A model generated the notes under the pieces. It ran no database searches. It was not told the origin of the DNA and saw only the letters and a program-made list of their open reading frames with translations. Made by a program: the position numbers and the translations under genes. This document shows, in pieces, positions 30,664 to 43,808 of a stretch of 64,000 bases of DNA. Numbering within the stretch: the stretch's first letter is position 1; the number at the start of each line of letters is the position of its first letter. The stretch is from Batkoa obscura (Eukaryota > Entomophthoromycota > Entomophthoromycetes > Entomophthorales > Batkoaceae): the NCBI GenBank assembly GCA_030770535.1, contig JASVEC010000059.1, positions 1 to 64,000 of the forward strand, in the 5' to 3' direction.

Positions 30664-32616
30664 TTATTCTAAGCTTGAAAAAGCAGGTGGGGGATTTTCA
30701 TGTTGAACTTTTTGAGGCAATAAAGAATATGTTAATCCCAGATCTTGGCAAATTTCTTTCAATGCCAACATAAATCTGGTCTTTCTGGCCCATCTACGTC
30801 CCCCATCTTGCCAATTTCCTTTGTGTTCTAACCAAATGAACATATTTAGCTTATTGGAATCAACGATCTCTGATAAGGCAACCAATGGATCATCAAAAAA
30901 TTCACGTGGTTCTTCATCTACCAAATACTGGTTGATACGCTCCTTTAACTTTAAAATTTTCTCTTTAGGCGTATCAAATGAAATTTGGAAATCAATTTGT
31001 TCTGCTTGAGTAGGTGATCTTCTAATATTGTATATGATTTTTGTCATTAAAATATTATGTGGTATATAAGTTATTTGGCCATTGGTATGAGCTAGCTTTG
31101 ATCCAAGTAAACCGACCTTAAGGACGACATAGTTATCCTTATCTATATAAATACGATCTCCTGAATCATAGGGATGCATAACGAATAAAAAAATAATACT
31201 TTGGAAGAGTTGCTTGGCGTTCTCCCCAAAAATAAATGATAATCCTAAAAAGAAGGTACCAAAAGGTAATAAAGAAGCGTAAATATCTTTACCAAATATA
31301 GTGCTACAAGCGAAAGCACATATGATTATAAAAAGAACCAAAAATATTTTATCCAATTTTCCAACCGCTTGAGATGTATCGCTTAAAGCAAGAGTCAAAT
31401 CCTTTCTTTCTTTATAAATAAATGATATTTGATCCCTCATTTCTCTTTTAGAGATATCACCATTCCCATCTTTATCAAAGAACTCGAATGCTTTGATAGC
31501 ATCTTCTCTGGTATCGAAATAAGGCATAAAATCTTCAACTATGAGGAATCTTCTCTTATTTTGCAAAGAGCTAAATATTTTAGCTGCCAGTTTACGTGCT
31601 TCGGCTTTAGAATGTAAATCAACGTCCTCCTCATATCTTCCTTCAAAATCTTTCTTGTTAATGCTTTCATAAATTTTCTTGGCATTTGGATCTTTGGTAT
31701 ATTTTTTAGGAAACGAATAAGCAGTACCAGAAGGCGTATGAATAATCTCTTTTGGCGCTTTACTAACATTAACTAAATTAAAAGAGCTTCTATCCGGCGT
31801 TAGAGGCCTTGAATTTGGATTTGATTTAAATATGTTAGTACTCGATCCCATTCTACGCCTTGCCTTTCCTAATTTATCCAAAACAGTAGAAGCATAATAG
31901 GATTCATCTAAACGATGTTTATATGCAGTTCGGTGAAAACGTATTGCTATAAATTGTATCATTATTCTCTCGACAGCAATGATCAAAGTTATGACTAATA
32001 AAGAAAACATAACTTTGAAAATAATTACTGTGGCCTTTTCCTTGTCACCCTGACTAAAGGTAACTGAGGACGGGAATGAGAAGCACCACATTCCAAATGC
32101 AATACTCATACTTATTACCACTTTTATAGTGGTTGTTAGTGCAATATAGAACTATAAAATTAAGTTTTAGAAAATTGGTAGAAATTCAAAATAAAATCTT
32201 ACTTCTAGATATTGCTTAGCAAGTTCTATCTTCCCAGAAGATAGAATACGTACACAAAATAAAACAAATATTGGTAACATAGAAACAAGAAAGGATACAA
32301 ACGTAGTGATAACTAGCATTCCAGTAGCCCAAGTAAAGGCCCTAGATGTCATAATAAATCCAAAATTTTCATCGTTGCGATCAACATCTTTAAATATATC
32401 CTCATATTTGATTTTGCCCAAGCATACGATTACAATGACAGGAACTGATAATATAACTCCACCAATAAGCATAATTGCCAAATGCTTTAATAAATAAGGA
32501 AGCCACATTATATTTTTGGCTGGTGCTAAGTCCTCAATCTCGTAAATCTCACTGTCACTATCATTCGGGCTACCTATCATAGTTTCTTCCATCTCCATAA
32601 CAGTAGTATCTTCCAT
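30664..32616 (-). CDS. EF-hand mechanosensitive channel, MscS family (Msy1/Msy2-like)
   Basis: A stretch-activated channel; fungal relatives sit in the ER and release Ca2+ under hypo-osmotic shock. Two exons, 32616-32203 and 32151-30664, with a 51-nt intron, give 633 residues, shorter than the ~900-1000 usual for Msy proteins. Order: acidic N-terminus, three or more membrane spans, a cytosolic linker, one canonical EF-hand loop (DKDGNGDISKRE), two further membrane spans (KIFLVLFIIICAFACSTIF; SLLPFGTFFLGLSFIFG), then the MscS pore/beta region with GENAKQLFQSIIFLFVMHPY, DSGDRIYIDKDNY and the C-terminal alpha-beta domain. The EF-hand suggests Ca2+ feedback on gating. Whether the short N-terminal side is complete is uncertain, because an upstream exon could exist. 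Confidence 0.9.
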
Positions 32617-34651
32617 TATGTAAATAATTAAAAATCAAAAAGATAAAATCAAAATACCTTTTTCTTTTAACATTAGAGTTTCTTCATTAGCTGGACTTGG
32701 ACACGACCGATCCATTCTTTATGACTTTAGATGATCAAATTAATAAATATGATTTCAATTAATTTATTACTTTGTTGATTTTATTTCATCTTTATATCCA
32801 CTTTTGTTTTTTAATTATGATGTCAGCTCTTTTTTATTCTTAGCGAATTTTTTTATTCTATTCCCTAATTTAATATGAATAAAAATAACTTTCACGCTAA
32901 TTCACTATCCTAAATTTAGTGTCAAATTATGCTTTTTTGAAGGAAAACAATAAAAATAGCATTTTGTTTTTTTAGAGCAAATTTAACAAAACCAAGCAAT
33001 TATTTTTAGAGTAATAAGTAACATTCCTTGTTTGATGTTAATTATAACCTGTGGTGCGTTTTATTTTATATTAGATTTATCAACAAACAGAGATAATGAG
33101 TATACCACTTACTATTCTAAATGTATTATTATTAAAAACAAAATTCTAATATAAATTAAAAACGGAGAAATCATTTTACTAGAATTTGCATTGAATAAAG
33201 TCTTATATTTAAATTGACTAATTCTCCGCCCACAAATTTTACACTTCCTTATTGAATATTATTACACCCTTGAAATTTCTATCAATCTTTTCGCAATAAA
33301 AATTTATTTGATTGGTTCTTAAATTGTTAATTTTAGATTTGGGGAGTCACTTCGCTAATTTACGATATTGAAGACAAAAAATAGAGTCATAGATAAGAAC
33401 TATATTGTATCAATGCTAGATGTTTTTATGACTTTTAATAAAACTTAAGCAATACTATATAAATTAATTCCAAATTGATAATATAAATGTCATATTTATC
33501 AGATTATCTAAATATTGTGATTTAAATATGCAAGTAGATGGTTCTGAACATTATTAAAATTTCGCTTTAGAAAACATCACTTTTTAAACTATATATAGCA
33601 ATTATAATCAGCTAATAATACATGTAGTCATAGTAGATGTAATGCATATATATAATTTTATGAAAGTAAATTACCAGACATCAGACATCAGATATTAATA
33701 CCATTGGGTATGATAGTAAAGCTTACTTATTTGATTACACCTAGGTATAGAATTATAAAGGCATTAGTAAAATCTCCCCAGGGTGTAGTAGGTATAAATT
33801 AATTTATTAGACAATCTTTTTCGTAGTAATGTCTATATAATAAGTAAGCTATCAAATATTAAATTTTTATATTTAGTTCTTAAATACATCAATTTACGAA
33901 AATCGTATACTTTTCTTAAGTACTTTTGTAATAATTTTTTAATAAAAATGTGCTAAGGCCATTGGTTCTTATAGTGCTGTTTAATATATAAGCATGATGA
34001 TTTTTTTATTTCTTTATATAATTTTGAAGAAGCTTTTAGCTCTTCAAACTAAGTACAATTATAAGATCCTAACTTCCGTTTTTTATTATACTATTAATGG
34101 CGAGGATGATATAAATTCGTTTGAATATAATTTAGAAATACTATCTCCTCCTAATATTTATACTATAACTGCTTAATTGAAAACATAATAAAATATCTTT
34201 ACATGATTTATTTTTGTAGCATTTGGTTTAAAGAAATCTATAAACATTAAGTTTAAAATTTTTACTTTAGATAATATTAACTATAAACTCCTTTTAAGTT
34301 TTAACAATAGTATAGAACTATTTTCGGATAAAAAAAGACATAGGAATAATACGGCTATGTAATATTGTAAAATTTTAGAATAGCTACTTTCAATGAATTT
34401 AAGTATTAATGTTTGCTTATTACATTTAAGTTAAGTATTTTATAATATAATTAATAGCCAGAGCGATTATGTAATTTGTTAATAAATCTAATTATAAGTG
34501 TACAATATGGATACCAACAATTACCTAAATTAATATGTTAAAGGGGGTTCCCAGATATATGTGTAATTTGAACCAGGTTGAAACTGATCAGTCCTACGAT
34601 AAAGAAAAGTCTTGCTGCCAAAATTATATTTAAGTAGAATATCACCGGAGC
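32617..34651. other. Intergenic, no gene seen
   Basis: The first ~150 bp carry the channel gene's presumed promoter. The rest shows no supportable gene, repeat copy or RNA on either strand. The small frame at 33994-34176 is not supported. Confidence 0.5.
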
Positions 34652-34760
34652 AATATATGGGAATGCTTTTGGCTTCATCATTTCTTCCATCTTTTAAGCG
34701 CTATTTAAGTAGAAAAACTACCACTAAAATTCTTAAATGTAAAAATACATCTTCATATAG
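34652..34760 (-). mobile_element. MITE-A copy 9
   Basis: ATATATGGGAATGCTTTTGG, core AAGCGCTATTTAAGTAGAAA, right end AATACATCTTCATATAG. It overlaps the last codons of the minus-strand frame at 34753-34971. Confidence 0.88.
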
Positions 34761-34971
34761 TTAGATATATGGTACTAGGCTCAAACTGATAGTAACGTAA
34801 GCCATTGTCATTGTAAGCGAAAGTTGTATGCTTCAATTTCATGTCATAAAAATAGTCAATAATGTCCTCTGCTTCAAAGATACAAATAAAAGCATTTGGA
34901 TAAAGTTCAATATCAAGCATCATTCCATAGAATTTATTGTTTAACAAGATATGAGATTCTGTATAAATCAT
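34753..34971 (-). CDS. Small ORF ending in a MITE, unrecognised (72 aa)
   Basis: A 72-codon minus-strand frame with a protein-like composition (EAEDIIDYFYDMKLKHTTFA, then YNDNGLRYYQFEP). Its final codons and stop come from the terminus of MITE-A copy 9. It may be the remnant of a longer gene truncated by the insertion, or chance. No family recognised, no signal peptide. Confidence 0.3.
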   Translation of the reverse strand: MIYTESHILLNNKFYGMMLDIELYPNAFICIFEAEDIIDYFYDMKLKHTTFAYNDNGLRYYQFEPSTIYLTI

Positions 34972-35147
34972 TTAGTGCCTCTAATCTCTTTTATTAACAA
35001 TTTACTATTGAGTTTATCTATACACTTTCCAGTATACCCAAATGAATTTTCAAAGTACAATGAAAATTAATTAGTTCAATTTCATAATAAAGGAATTCTG
35101 AATTTATTGTTACATACTCTTTTTAGATTATGTAGCTTTCATTGAAA

Positions 35148-35250
35148 TCTATAATGGTGTTTTTTTTATTTCGTTACTTTTTCCATTTTCAAGCGCTATT
35201 TGAGTAAAATAATTGTTAGTAAAATTCTTTAAAAATACATCTTCCATATA
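35148..35250 (-). mobile_element. MITE-A copy 10
   Basis: Left tip eroded (ATAATGGTGTTTTTTTTATT), core AAGCGCTATTTGAGTAAAAT, right end ATACATCTTCCATATA. It overlaps the 3' end of the frame at 35229-35675. Confidence 0.88.
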
Positions 35251-35675
35251 CTGTTATTGCTTCCTTTTAAAATCTTATTACTTTTTCTAGGATTAATATT
35301 AAAATTTCTCATATTCATCACCGGACCGTTTTTTATTGATGTTTCTCTTAATATCCTTTGGTTATTATTTGCTTCAAAGTGTGGATTTCTGTAAGTCCCA
35401 GTCACTATGGCATTTGTCCCTCTTCCGCTATCTAGCCTATTTGAATCCTGGTTTCCATAATTCATTACAGTATTGATTTCCTCAATATAGTTTTTTATAC
35501 TAATATCTTCATGTGTACTATTCCTTTTATCGTTAGGATTCTTCGTATGTACCACTTTTACTAACTCTAAAACCGTATCTTTTAGGCACATACAAAGAGC
35601 GGGCCCAAGTACCATAATTACTAGGCCTATGAGTAAATATTTCCAATAATCTTTCATTGAAACACATATCTTCAT
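35229..35675 (-). CDS. Small single-span membrane protein, unrecognised, C-terminus within a MITE (148 aa)
   Basis: The start ATG at 35673-35675 follows an AT-rich leader. Residues ~13-30 form one hydrophobic span (YLLIGLVIMVLGPALCMCL); the remaining ~115 residues are polar and basic, ending in an Asn/Arg-rich tail. The last seven codons and the stop are supplied by the end of MITE-A copy 10, so the original 3' end may have been replaced. No family recognised. Reasonable codon content and a clean anchor-plus-tail layout support it modestly. Confidence 0.4.
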   Translation of the reverse strand: MKICVSMKDYWKYLLIGLVIMVLGPALCMCLKDTVLELVKVVHTKNPNDKRNSTHEDISIKNYIEEINTVMNYGNQDSNRLDSGRGTNAIVTGTYRNPHFEANNNQRILRETSIKNGPVMNMRNFNINPRKSNKILKGSNNSIWKMYF

Positions 35676-37189
35676 TATCTTTTTAATCTTTCTATACTTT
35701 TAGTTCTACTGCGCTACCTAATTTTTGATTTAGCAGACTAGTTTTGTATCTTTGCTTATAACAATAAGGGGAAAAATTAGCACTAAATTTGTCATTTAAT
35801 ATTATTCATAGCTAAATATACTTTCTATGCAAAAATTATAGTAAATGACCAATGAATTACTATTTTAGTACGAGTTTAACATTTTATGACACTGCACGCT
35901 GCTTTCGTATTTACTTTGAACAAAGATAACAGGAAAATAAAATATATTAATGAGAAAAGGTGAATAGAATGGTTTTGATAAATTATATAAATTAGTAAAA
36001 TTTATGGATTATTATAGTCAAAAGCTTAAGTAGAAACATTGAACTAAAGCCTCATAGTCGATACAAAGAGACTTTTTCGATCTTTTGCAGACCTGTTATT
36101 CAGCAGTTAAGCTTTCATAAACTCCTATTAAAAATACATGTCAAAAATGGTTAATTTTCATACATGAATAATTGCTCTCATGATCTTCACACCATGAAAA
36201 GCATAAAACACCCTTTTGTACTAATATCCAATACGGTTTTTTAAAATCGCAATGTCGTTCATTTCCTTTCCTTTAAGTATAGCAAACGATAAGTCTTTTA
36301 TAGATGAGTTTTTTTCAACTTGTTAGGTAATGCTTTAGTTTGTTTCTAAATATTTTCAACTTTTGCTCTTAAAATTATTACTTTTACATAATTGAGCAAT
36401 ATCATACATATATAGTAATAATTCTTTCCAAAAAAACAAATGTTCTAAAAGTGCCAAAGCCTATTTAGTAGCTATGTTGACTTATTATTGGCATAAGTAT
36501 CAACCTAACCAAAATATTAGAATAAATATAGTCTAATATGCAGTTGTTTAATATTGACTGAATGATAGTTAAATTCAGAACACTCTATAGGTTGCAGAGG
36601 CTGGAGAGGGGTTATGAAATACATCGCATTAATCTAAGTTCTATGATCAACATTCAAGAAATGTTTTGTGTTTATAAAGCTTTAAATTATAAAGACACCA
36701 AAAAGCTCTCTAAACCATTTTAAAGAAACTTATTGATAATAAAATCTCTATTGTCATTTAGTTTCCAATGAAGAAGGGTACCGTGTGTAGGATGAGTAGA
36801 GTAACAAAGCTATATTAGAGAAAACTTGAGATTTAAAGCGTTGGAAACTTATTTTAATAAGACAAGTACTAAAGCGTATAAAAGTTCTTCTTAGGGAAAT
36901 TCAAATCATCTCTTTTTATGTTGATCAATTTCACTTTTACGGTGGTTAAATTATTTTAATTAGCATGGATATTGACACGATAATAAAAAACACCAGCTAT
37001 ATATATTAATTATATTGTAAATTCTAAAATATCATCGTTTTATTATAAATAATTTCATATAATTTTCATGCCTTAGATTGTTTACTATATTAGTAGGCAT
37101 CCCTAAGGGCTTGCCTAAAAAATTTTGTGTTTACTATAGTAAACCTTTAATAAAAGTATAGTATAGAGAAAAGTTTGATTAAAATTAGA
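35676..37189. other. Intergenic, nothing recognised
   Basis: No gene, RNA or MITE copy found. AT-rich throughout. Confidence 0.45.
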
Positions 37190-38715
37190 TGGATTTAACT
37201 GGAACTTTACTACAGTACCATAGAAAAGGCTTAAAGTTTAGTTTGTGATTCTCTGCTAGAAGCGAGAAGCTACCACCAAGGCTAAAAGAAGTACCTTTGG
37301 ACTGATGAGCATCTTTATCGTATGATATGTGATACCTAGAAAGTGTAACAGATAATGCTGATTTTTGCTCCAATATTAATAATTTCATTCTAATACACAA
37401 TCTTGTTCTTGTATCAAATGGCATTCAAAGACAAGGGTCAATTCTATTATCATTCGTAAATCTATCTGGCCAAAAACATTAAGATATTTCTGATTATCTG
37501 AACCACAATGGGTTAAATATATATGAATTTTGATGGCACTGTTTAGTGGAATACTAAATCTATTCATTTCAATTTATTTTTTACTAGCTCGAGCTGATGA
37601 CCTATTTACTGATGGATATAGCCTCATTGTTTTCTTCATTACAGCATAAAGATAGTGTATCTCTTTGATTTATTCAACAGTTGGAATAATTACATCATAC
37701 ATTATTTTATTATTGTATTCATTGATACTCATCACTTTCATAAATTCTTTATGTAATTTTTCTTGAATATATGAATTTTGAGCCAAGAAATGTAGAGTAG
37801 CAGACAATGGAAAAGCAGTAGTACCATGGTCACCTAGTAGAGATATTACAATATTGCCATGAATTTCTTTTTCAATGGATCGGACATCTTCTTCCATACT
37901 AGCTTTTATCATCAAAGTTAAAATGTCTTCATCAGCTTCACTTTTACATTGATTATTAGCCAAATTAAGTCTCTTTTCTTTCAAAATTGAGTTAAAGTAA
38001 CTTTCAAGAATCATTAGTTGATCATAAGCTGGTTTATGAAACGGATTCCAAGAGTCTTCAAGAAAGGGAAAAAACAATTAAAAAGCTTTGAGTGAATCAT
38101 TTTTTATATAATTATAAGCATCAGTAGACTTAACACAATTATTTTCAACGAAATTAAAATCTATACATATAATACCTCCACCTAAGTCATCCATAGTGAT
38201 CCTCTACATGTGTTTATAAGCATCAATATCCTTTCCATTCATTTTTTCAGCTACTTTAAAAAACCTTCAATAGCTTCAGTAAATATTTGAGTTGAAGACT
38301 ATTCATCAAAATTGGACTTAACACTTCATGGTGACATTTCCGTACCTCATGATTAGAAAATACTAGATTGATACCCATGAATTTGGCAAATATAGTATTA
38401 GAAAATGCTTCTACAGGCATTTATTTAGGAAAGTTAATAATATCATTACAAAGCATCTTTGCTGTTTTTGAACATCAGACTAAAATTACCCATGATCCGC
38501 CTGTATATTACGATTGAGCTTTATACTACCTTGATAAATCACCATTGAGGATTTCAATCTTAGTGTCTTTTGATACTATTAAAAATATAGATTTGGAAAC
38601 ATAAAATAAATCTCTTGATGGCAAATAAGCTAATTTTCCAGGCTTTTTTAAAAGCTTAAAATGAATAAATCTACCGGAGTGGCAAGCAGGAGTATAGTTG
38701 CTATTATCTTTGACT
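37190..38715 (-). pseudogene. Decayed cytochrome P450 gene
   Basis: Related along its whole length to the P450 at 1365-2866. The N-terminal KKPGKLAYLPSRDL-like stretch lies near 38600-38650, the central ELISA-like helical part near 37670-38080, and the haem-loop remnant (PFDTRTRLCIRM) near 37380-37425, where the expected FGxGxRxCxG has lost key glycines. Several stops and frame changes break it, so it cannot make a working enzyme. Most of it is visibly diverged from the intact copy, but 37884-38036 is almost identical to it (see findings). Confidence 0.85.
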
Positions 38716-40972
38716 TTTTTCTTCGGTTTTATCCTTTTTCTAATTTATGTCTCAACACCCCTCTTTTACTATTCTTTATCAATAGTTTAGCTTTTATAAA
38801 CCTTTATTTTCTACAAACTTAGGATTTATATAAATAGGACTAATTTTATGGATTGCTTTGTCTCTATTAATACTTGTTCCGAAAACCACAAAAATATTAT
38901 ACTCCTAATTGTAATATTGTGATTAAATTATCTCACAAAATAACACTCCTAAGATGTAAGCGTAAGCATTCAAAAATGATCAAAATATAACTCTAATTTA
39001 ATCCAATTGTTCAATAAATTTAGATCTTTTTGCTAAAAGTAAAAAGGGTGTCATATTTAACTTAATTAACCTGAAATCATAAACTTTATACCAAAGCTCT
39101 TTTATAAGCCAAAAAGCTTTAAAATATTATTATTAAACAGTTTAAACAATCATTTAGGGTGAAGGTCCATTTATATTAAGATAATGGATCTATTTATTAA
39201 ATCAAAAGGGAGCGAATATTCTGAATTTATAAATAGTACAAATAAGAAATTCACAGAGCATATATGGGACCTCTTTTGATTTGATCGTTTTTTCTATTTT
39301 TGAACACTATTAAGTGGAAAAAGTATAGTAATCTTAAAACAAAAAAGGGCGTCCCTACATATATCATATGCTAGGCTTGGATCAGACTACGATTCTATCA
39401 ATCAATTTGCTGCTTTTAAGTAGAACTTTTTCAAATACAACCCTTGTCATTTTTATTAGATATCTCCATAAGCTTATTTTTTTAGAAAAAGACTAAAGAC
39501 GTATTAATTGCTACAATAAATGTATTCATTAGTTTAAAATAAAAATTACTTTTTGGTAAAAGCTATTTATGACTGCAATTTATCCCCTCACCATGGATAT
39601 AAAGCTAAGAATTAAACAGGTAAAGATAAAGTAAAAAATCAAGAGATTATTAAGCTGCTGGAAATGAATTTAACTCAAGAGCTCTACAGCTTCAAAACGC
39701 ATAAAATTTTATTTGACATCTTTATGAAAACCAGATTTCTAATTCGTAAAGTAGGAATTGAAATTTTATATGCCAACAAAGATAGATACGCATATGTATA
39801 TCTATACTTTAAAAAGCTCAAATCAATACGGAGAAACAAAGGAATCGGAAGAATTATTGAATTTTGAATATCTCAACCTGAAAAATCTTGGAAAATCAGT
39901 TGTTGTAGCACTGAGGATATCTGAATAAAGCCAATAGCAATTATTATTGAAGTGCTGATTTATTAAAATTAGTAGTAAAAGTGTATTCCATTGTACTATT
40001 TTCTTTCCTGAGGTAGGAACATAAAGAGGAGTTATGATCATTTTATTTTTTTGTTTTTGTGCTTTTTTACATACATTAAGATATATTAAAAAACGATTCC
40101 TAACCATCGACAAATTCGAATATGTATATCATATATACCAGCTAAACAAAGGATTATGTTTCAATTCGATTTTCTTTGTCAAAAATTCCTTTTTGTTTGG
40201 AGTAGAATTTTTTTGGGATTTTTTACCCAAATGGTAAAAGCATTTATTATTAATGCCTATTTGGTTATTCAATATATGCTTGTCATGATATTCTTTCAAT
40301 TTTTATTACTATACTACATCAAGATTTTTTAAAGAAACCTGTAGTTTTATTGTCTTATAGCTAAATTCGATCTAATGTACATAATTTATAGACTATGAGA
40401 TATATAATAAACCATTAAAAGCATGCTAGATGTATTAAATACATGATACTTTGTATATTTTTATTTTTATTTAGTATTACTTTATAACCATAAATTAGTA
40501 AAAATCTTAATTTTTAATGAATAGCATCTGAAATTTAGAACCTTCTTAATAATTTATACAAGTCATTATGCTATTTTGTAGAATAAATAGGGGAAGGATT
40601 TATATGATGCATATATATATTTTAAACTAACTTACATTATTATAACTCAGCCTTTAAAATTATTTTAGCATAACTTCCTCTGTAACTCGGGTTTTCGTAT
40701 TTAGTTATGATACTTTATAACTATTTTTTATAGATAAAATCAGTTACATACAAAAGCTGCCATAAAAATTAATCCATAATTGATGGAAAAGATAAGAATA
40801 GCTAAAACTGGTTACATAAATTATACTCTAATCAACTTTATTGGCTATTATATCATCCCTTATATTACAAATGACAAAATGACATAATTGAAAATCATGT
40901 GGCATTATAGGAAAGTATATATAAGACAACGTTTCCAATTAACTAATGAAAGATTACAAAAACAAAATAAAT
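38716..40972. other. Gene-poor stretch
   Basis: MITE-A copy 11 at 39259-39364. The overlapping short frames at 39664-40237 on both strands have no consistent support. The last ~100 bp are the presumed promoter of the glutamine-synthetase-like gene. Confidence 0.45.
39259..39364 (-). mobile_element. MITE-A copy 11 (degenerate)
   Basis: CATATATGGGACCTCTTTTG, core GAACACTATTAAGTGGAAAA, right end GGCGTCCCTACATATA. The most diverged of the full-length copies. Confidence 0.75.
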
Positions 40973-42598
40973 ATGCCAACCAGAGACTATAAAGAAGAAT
41001 CAGTAACTATCGAGAAGTTAAAGGACGAGCTTAAAGATGATAACAAGGTAACTTTATTTTTAATACCATTATTTTAAGCTATACTTAATATATCAGGTGA
41101 AAGTCGCTGGTATTGATATTAATGGAGTATTAAGAGGAAAAGTGATTAGCAAAGAAAAGTTTCTTAGCAGTGTAAAACATAACTCATTTGGCTTCTGTTC
41201 AGTAATATTCGGTTGGGACTTGCACGACCAAAATTATTTTCAACCTAGCAAATATTCTAGTACTGAAAATGGTTATTCGGACCTTCTCGCTAAAATTGAC
41301 ATCACATCCTTTCGTAGGATCCCATGGGAAGACGATATCCCCTTCTTTTTAGTAGATTTCTTTATTGAAGAGGGTAAAATCTTACCTGTTTGCCCTAGAA
41401 ACGTATTGAAGCAAGTGATTAGTAATTTAAATTCATTGGGATTTAACCCTTACTGTGGAGTAGAGTATGAATGGTTCAACTACGATGGTAACAATTTATT
41501 TCATTTTCTTTTCTTTAATTCATAAAAGGTAGAAACTCCCCAGAGTTTATCTGAGCACCCTTCTACCCCTAAATTCCTTACCCCAGGCTATTTCGGATAT
41601 TCATTGTTACGTACCAATTTAAAAAATGATTACTTTAACGACATTTTTGATCAATGTAAAAAAATTGATATAGATATTGAAGGCCTCCATACTGAAACAG
41701 GTTAGTTGTTTTTTCTTCAATATATACAAACTAAATGTTACCAGGTCCTGGTGTATATGAAGCAGCATTAGCTTACTGCCCAGCATTAAAAATGGCTGAT
41801 AATGCAGTATTATTCAAAACTGCAGTGAAACAAATAGGGCTAAAACATAATATCATGGCATCATTTATGGCTAAACCTAAGAGCGATTTACCAGGATGTT
41901 CCGGACACATTCATCTTTCACTTAAAGATCTTCAGGATACAAATAATATGTTCAGTGATGAAGGAAAAAATACATCAAAGACATTAGATCATTTTATTGC
42001 TGGTTTAGTCTTGGCATTACCTTCAATTATGCCTTTTTTGGCCCCTACTATCAACAGGTACTTTTTAACCTTATTTGCTTATTAGTTTATTTATTAGTTT
42101 ATTAGCTACAAAAGATTAAATGAGAATTATTGGGCCCCAGTAAGGGTTGCTTGGGGATATGATAACCGATTAGCTTCTATAAGAGTTATTGCCCCTCCAA
42201 CGTGCTCTAAAGAGGCTACTCGTATTGAAATAGTAACTCAATTTAACAAATATTAGAGTAAATTTTAAATTTTATAGAGAGTTTCTGGATCTGATATCAA
42301 TGCCTCATTAGCTATTGCAGCAATTTTAGCTTCTGGAAGCTATGCAATAAAAAACAAGCTAGCAAACCCGCTACCACCATTGAAAGAAGGACAAAGTTTA
42401 AATGATTACCCTGGTGAAAAATTACCAAAAAGCTTAAAGGAGGCACATGAATTAATGAACGCAAAGGACTCATTTGCTAGAAAAGCGTTAGGTGATGACT
42501 TAATTGACCATTATTCTCTTGTTTGCAGACATGAAATTGATCTTTTTGAAGGTGCTGTGACAGATTGGGAAACTAAAAGATATTTTGAATTAATTTAA
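40973..42598 (+). CDS. Glutamine-synthetase-like protein (type I/FluG-related)
   Basis: Member of the GS superfamily closest to the bacterial-type/FluG C-terminal branch, which includes gamma-glutamyl ligases and lengsin. Six exons: 40973-41047, 41097-41487, 41533-41700, 41745-42057, 42106-42232, 42278-42598, ~460 residues. Introns are only 44-49 nt. Landmarks: GIDINGVLRGKV at the N-terminus, the metal-binding VEYEWF, LTPGYFGYSLLR, HTETGPGVYEAAL with metal-ligand Glu residues, SGHIHLSL with the ATP-site His, RLNENYWAPVRVAWGYDNR and EIRVSGSDINASLAIAA. All catalytic blocks look present, so an active ligase is likely. Whether the product is glutamine is uncertain, because nitrogen-assimilating fungal GS is the shorter type II enzyme. 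Confidence 0.9.
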
Positions 42599-43425
42599 TC
42601 AAAAATAAAATATAAATACTATATGATTAAATAGCTGTATATGATTAGTTTATATTCATCCATAAAATTAATTTGTTTTGTTTCAATAATAGTGTTTACA
42701 ACAAATGTAAGATACATTATAAGCCTGTGATAACTCATAATATAAATTGTTATACTAAAAAGTAAGATTTTTTTGAAGCATGTCTACCTATAGTTGTGAA
42801 AATAAACTGAAATCATTTATTTTGATTATTTAAAAAAGCTATAATTACAAATAATTTATAGAATTTATTAGACATAAATGTTAAATTATTTTTTAAATTA
42901 TTAATAAATAGACAACAAAACAAATATAAACATGAAAGAATTACAAAATGATTGTATAAAATACTTTTAGTATGTATGAAATATTAGGCAATATTAGCTT
43001 GTTCAATTCAAATCAAGACTTTTATCTTGAATAATAGTTATTTTATAATATCAAAATTATAAAGTTTATTCTAAAGAGATCAATACTCTATTTTCACTTA
43101 TAATTTATGCACTTTTGGAAAAAAAACATTTTAAAATAAGAGCTTTGCTATTTGCTTGAAAAAAACTTTCTATATTTTTATAGATGTAAAAAACTCAATT
43201 AAATTTAATGATATCTTTTTATCTAAAAATATTGGATAGCTCAAATTTCTCTTATTTGAAAATACTACTATTCCAAACTTTCTGACTTAGAAATTTTGCC
43301 AACTAACCTTGTAAAGGTATTTAAATATAGTAATTCATACAATAAAACAAATTTTTGATGAAGAATCATTATATATTAATAAAGCTGAAATTAAGTTTTA
43401 TGATTAAATTTTATTTTTTATTAAA

Positions 43426-43530
43426 TGGTGGGGATGTATTTTTTTGTTCAAAAATTTTACTAATGACCTCTCCACTCAAATAGTGCTTAAAAAATGGAAA
43501 AATCATGAAACCAAAAAAACATCCCCATGT
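43426..43530 (+). mobile_element. MITE-A copy 12 (near-consensus)
   Basis: GGTGGGGATGTATTTTTTTG, TCCACTCAAATAGTGCTTAA, GAAACCAAAAAAACATCCCC at the right end. Both GGGG/CCCC tips intact. Confidence 0.93.
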
Positions 43531-43808
43531 ACTAATGAGATATAATATCATTGATTCTCAAATGTTTAGTAGTAATTTTTAATTCAATTAGTATCTTTTA
43601 ATTTGAAATAATAAAACTTTGTCAATTAATATAATGTTATTCCAGATTCTTAAATAGTGCTGCTAAACCTTGAGTTTACATAAAATTGCATAAATTTTTT
43701 TCAATCAAATGACAAAATTTTCATTACAAATTGTTAAATCCTTTTGTAAAAGTATGTGAATTGTAAGTAAAAATGATATCGTAAAAGTTCTATATATTTT
43801 AAAATTAA

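Noticed and set aside
33130-33240. Candidate inverted repeat GGAGAAAT...ATTCTCC
   Set aside because: Arms of only 7-8 bp; expected by chance in AT-rich sequence.
39664-40237. Overlapping short frames on both strands
   Set aside because: Mutually overlapping, with no consistent motif or splice structure.
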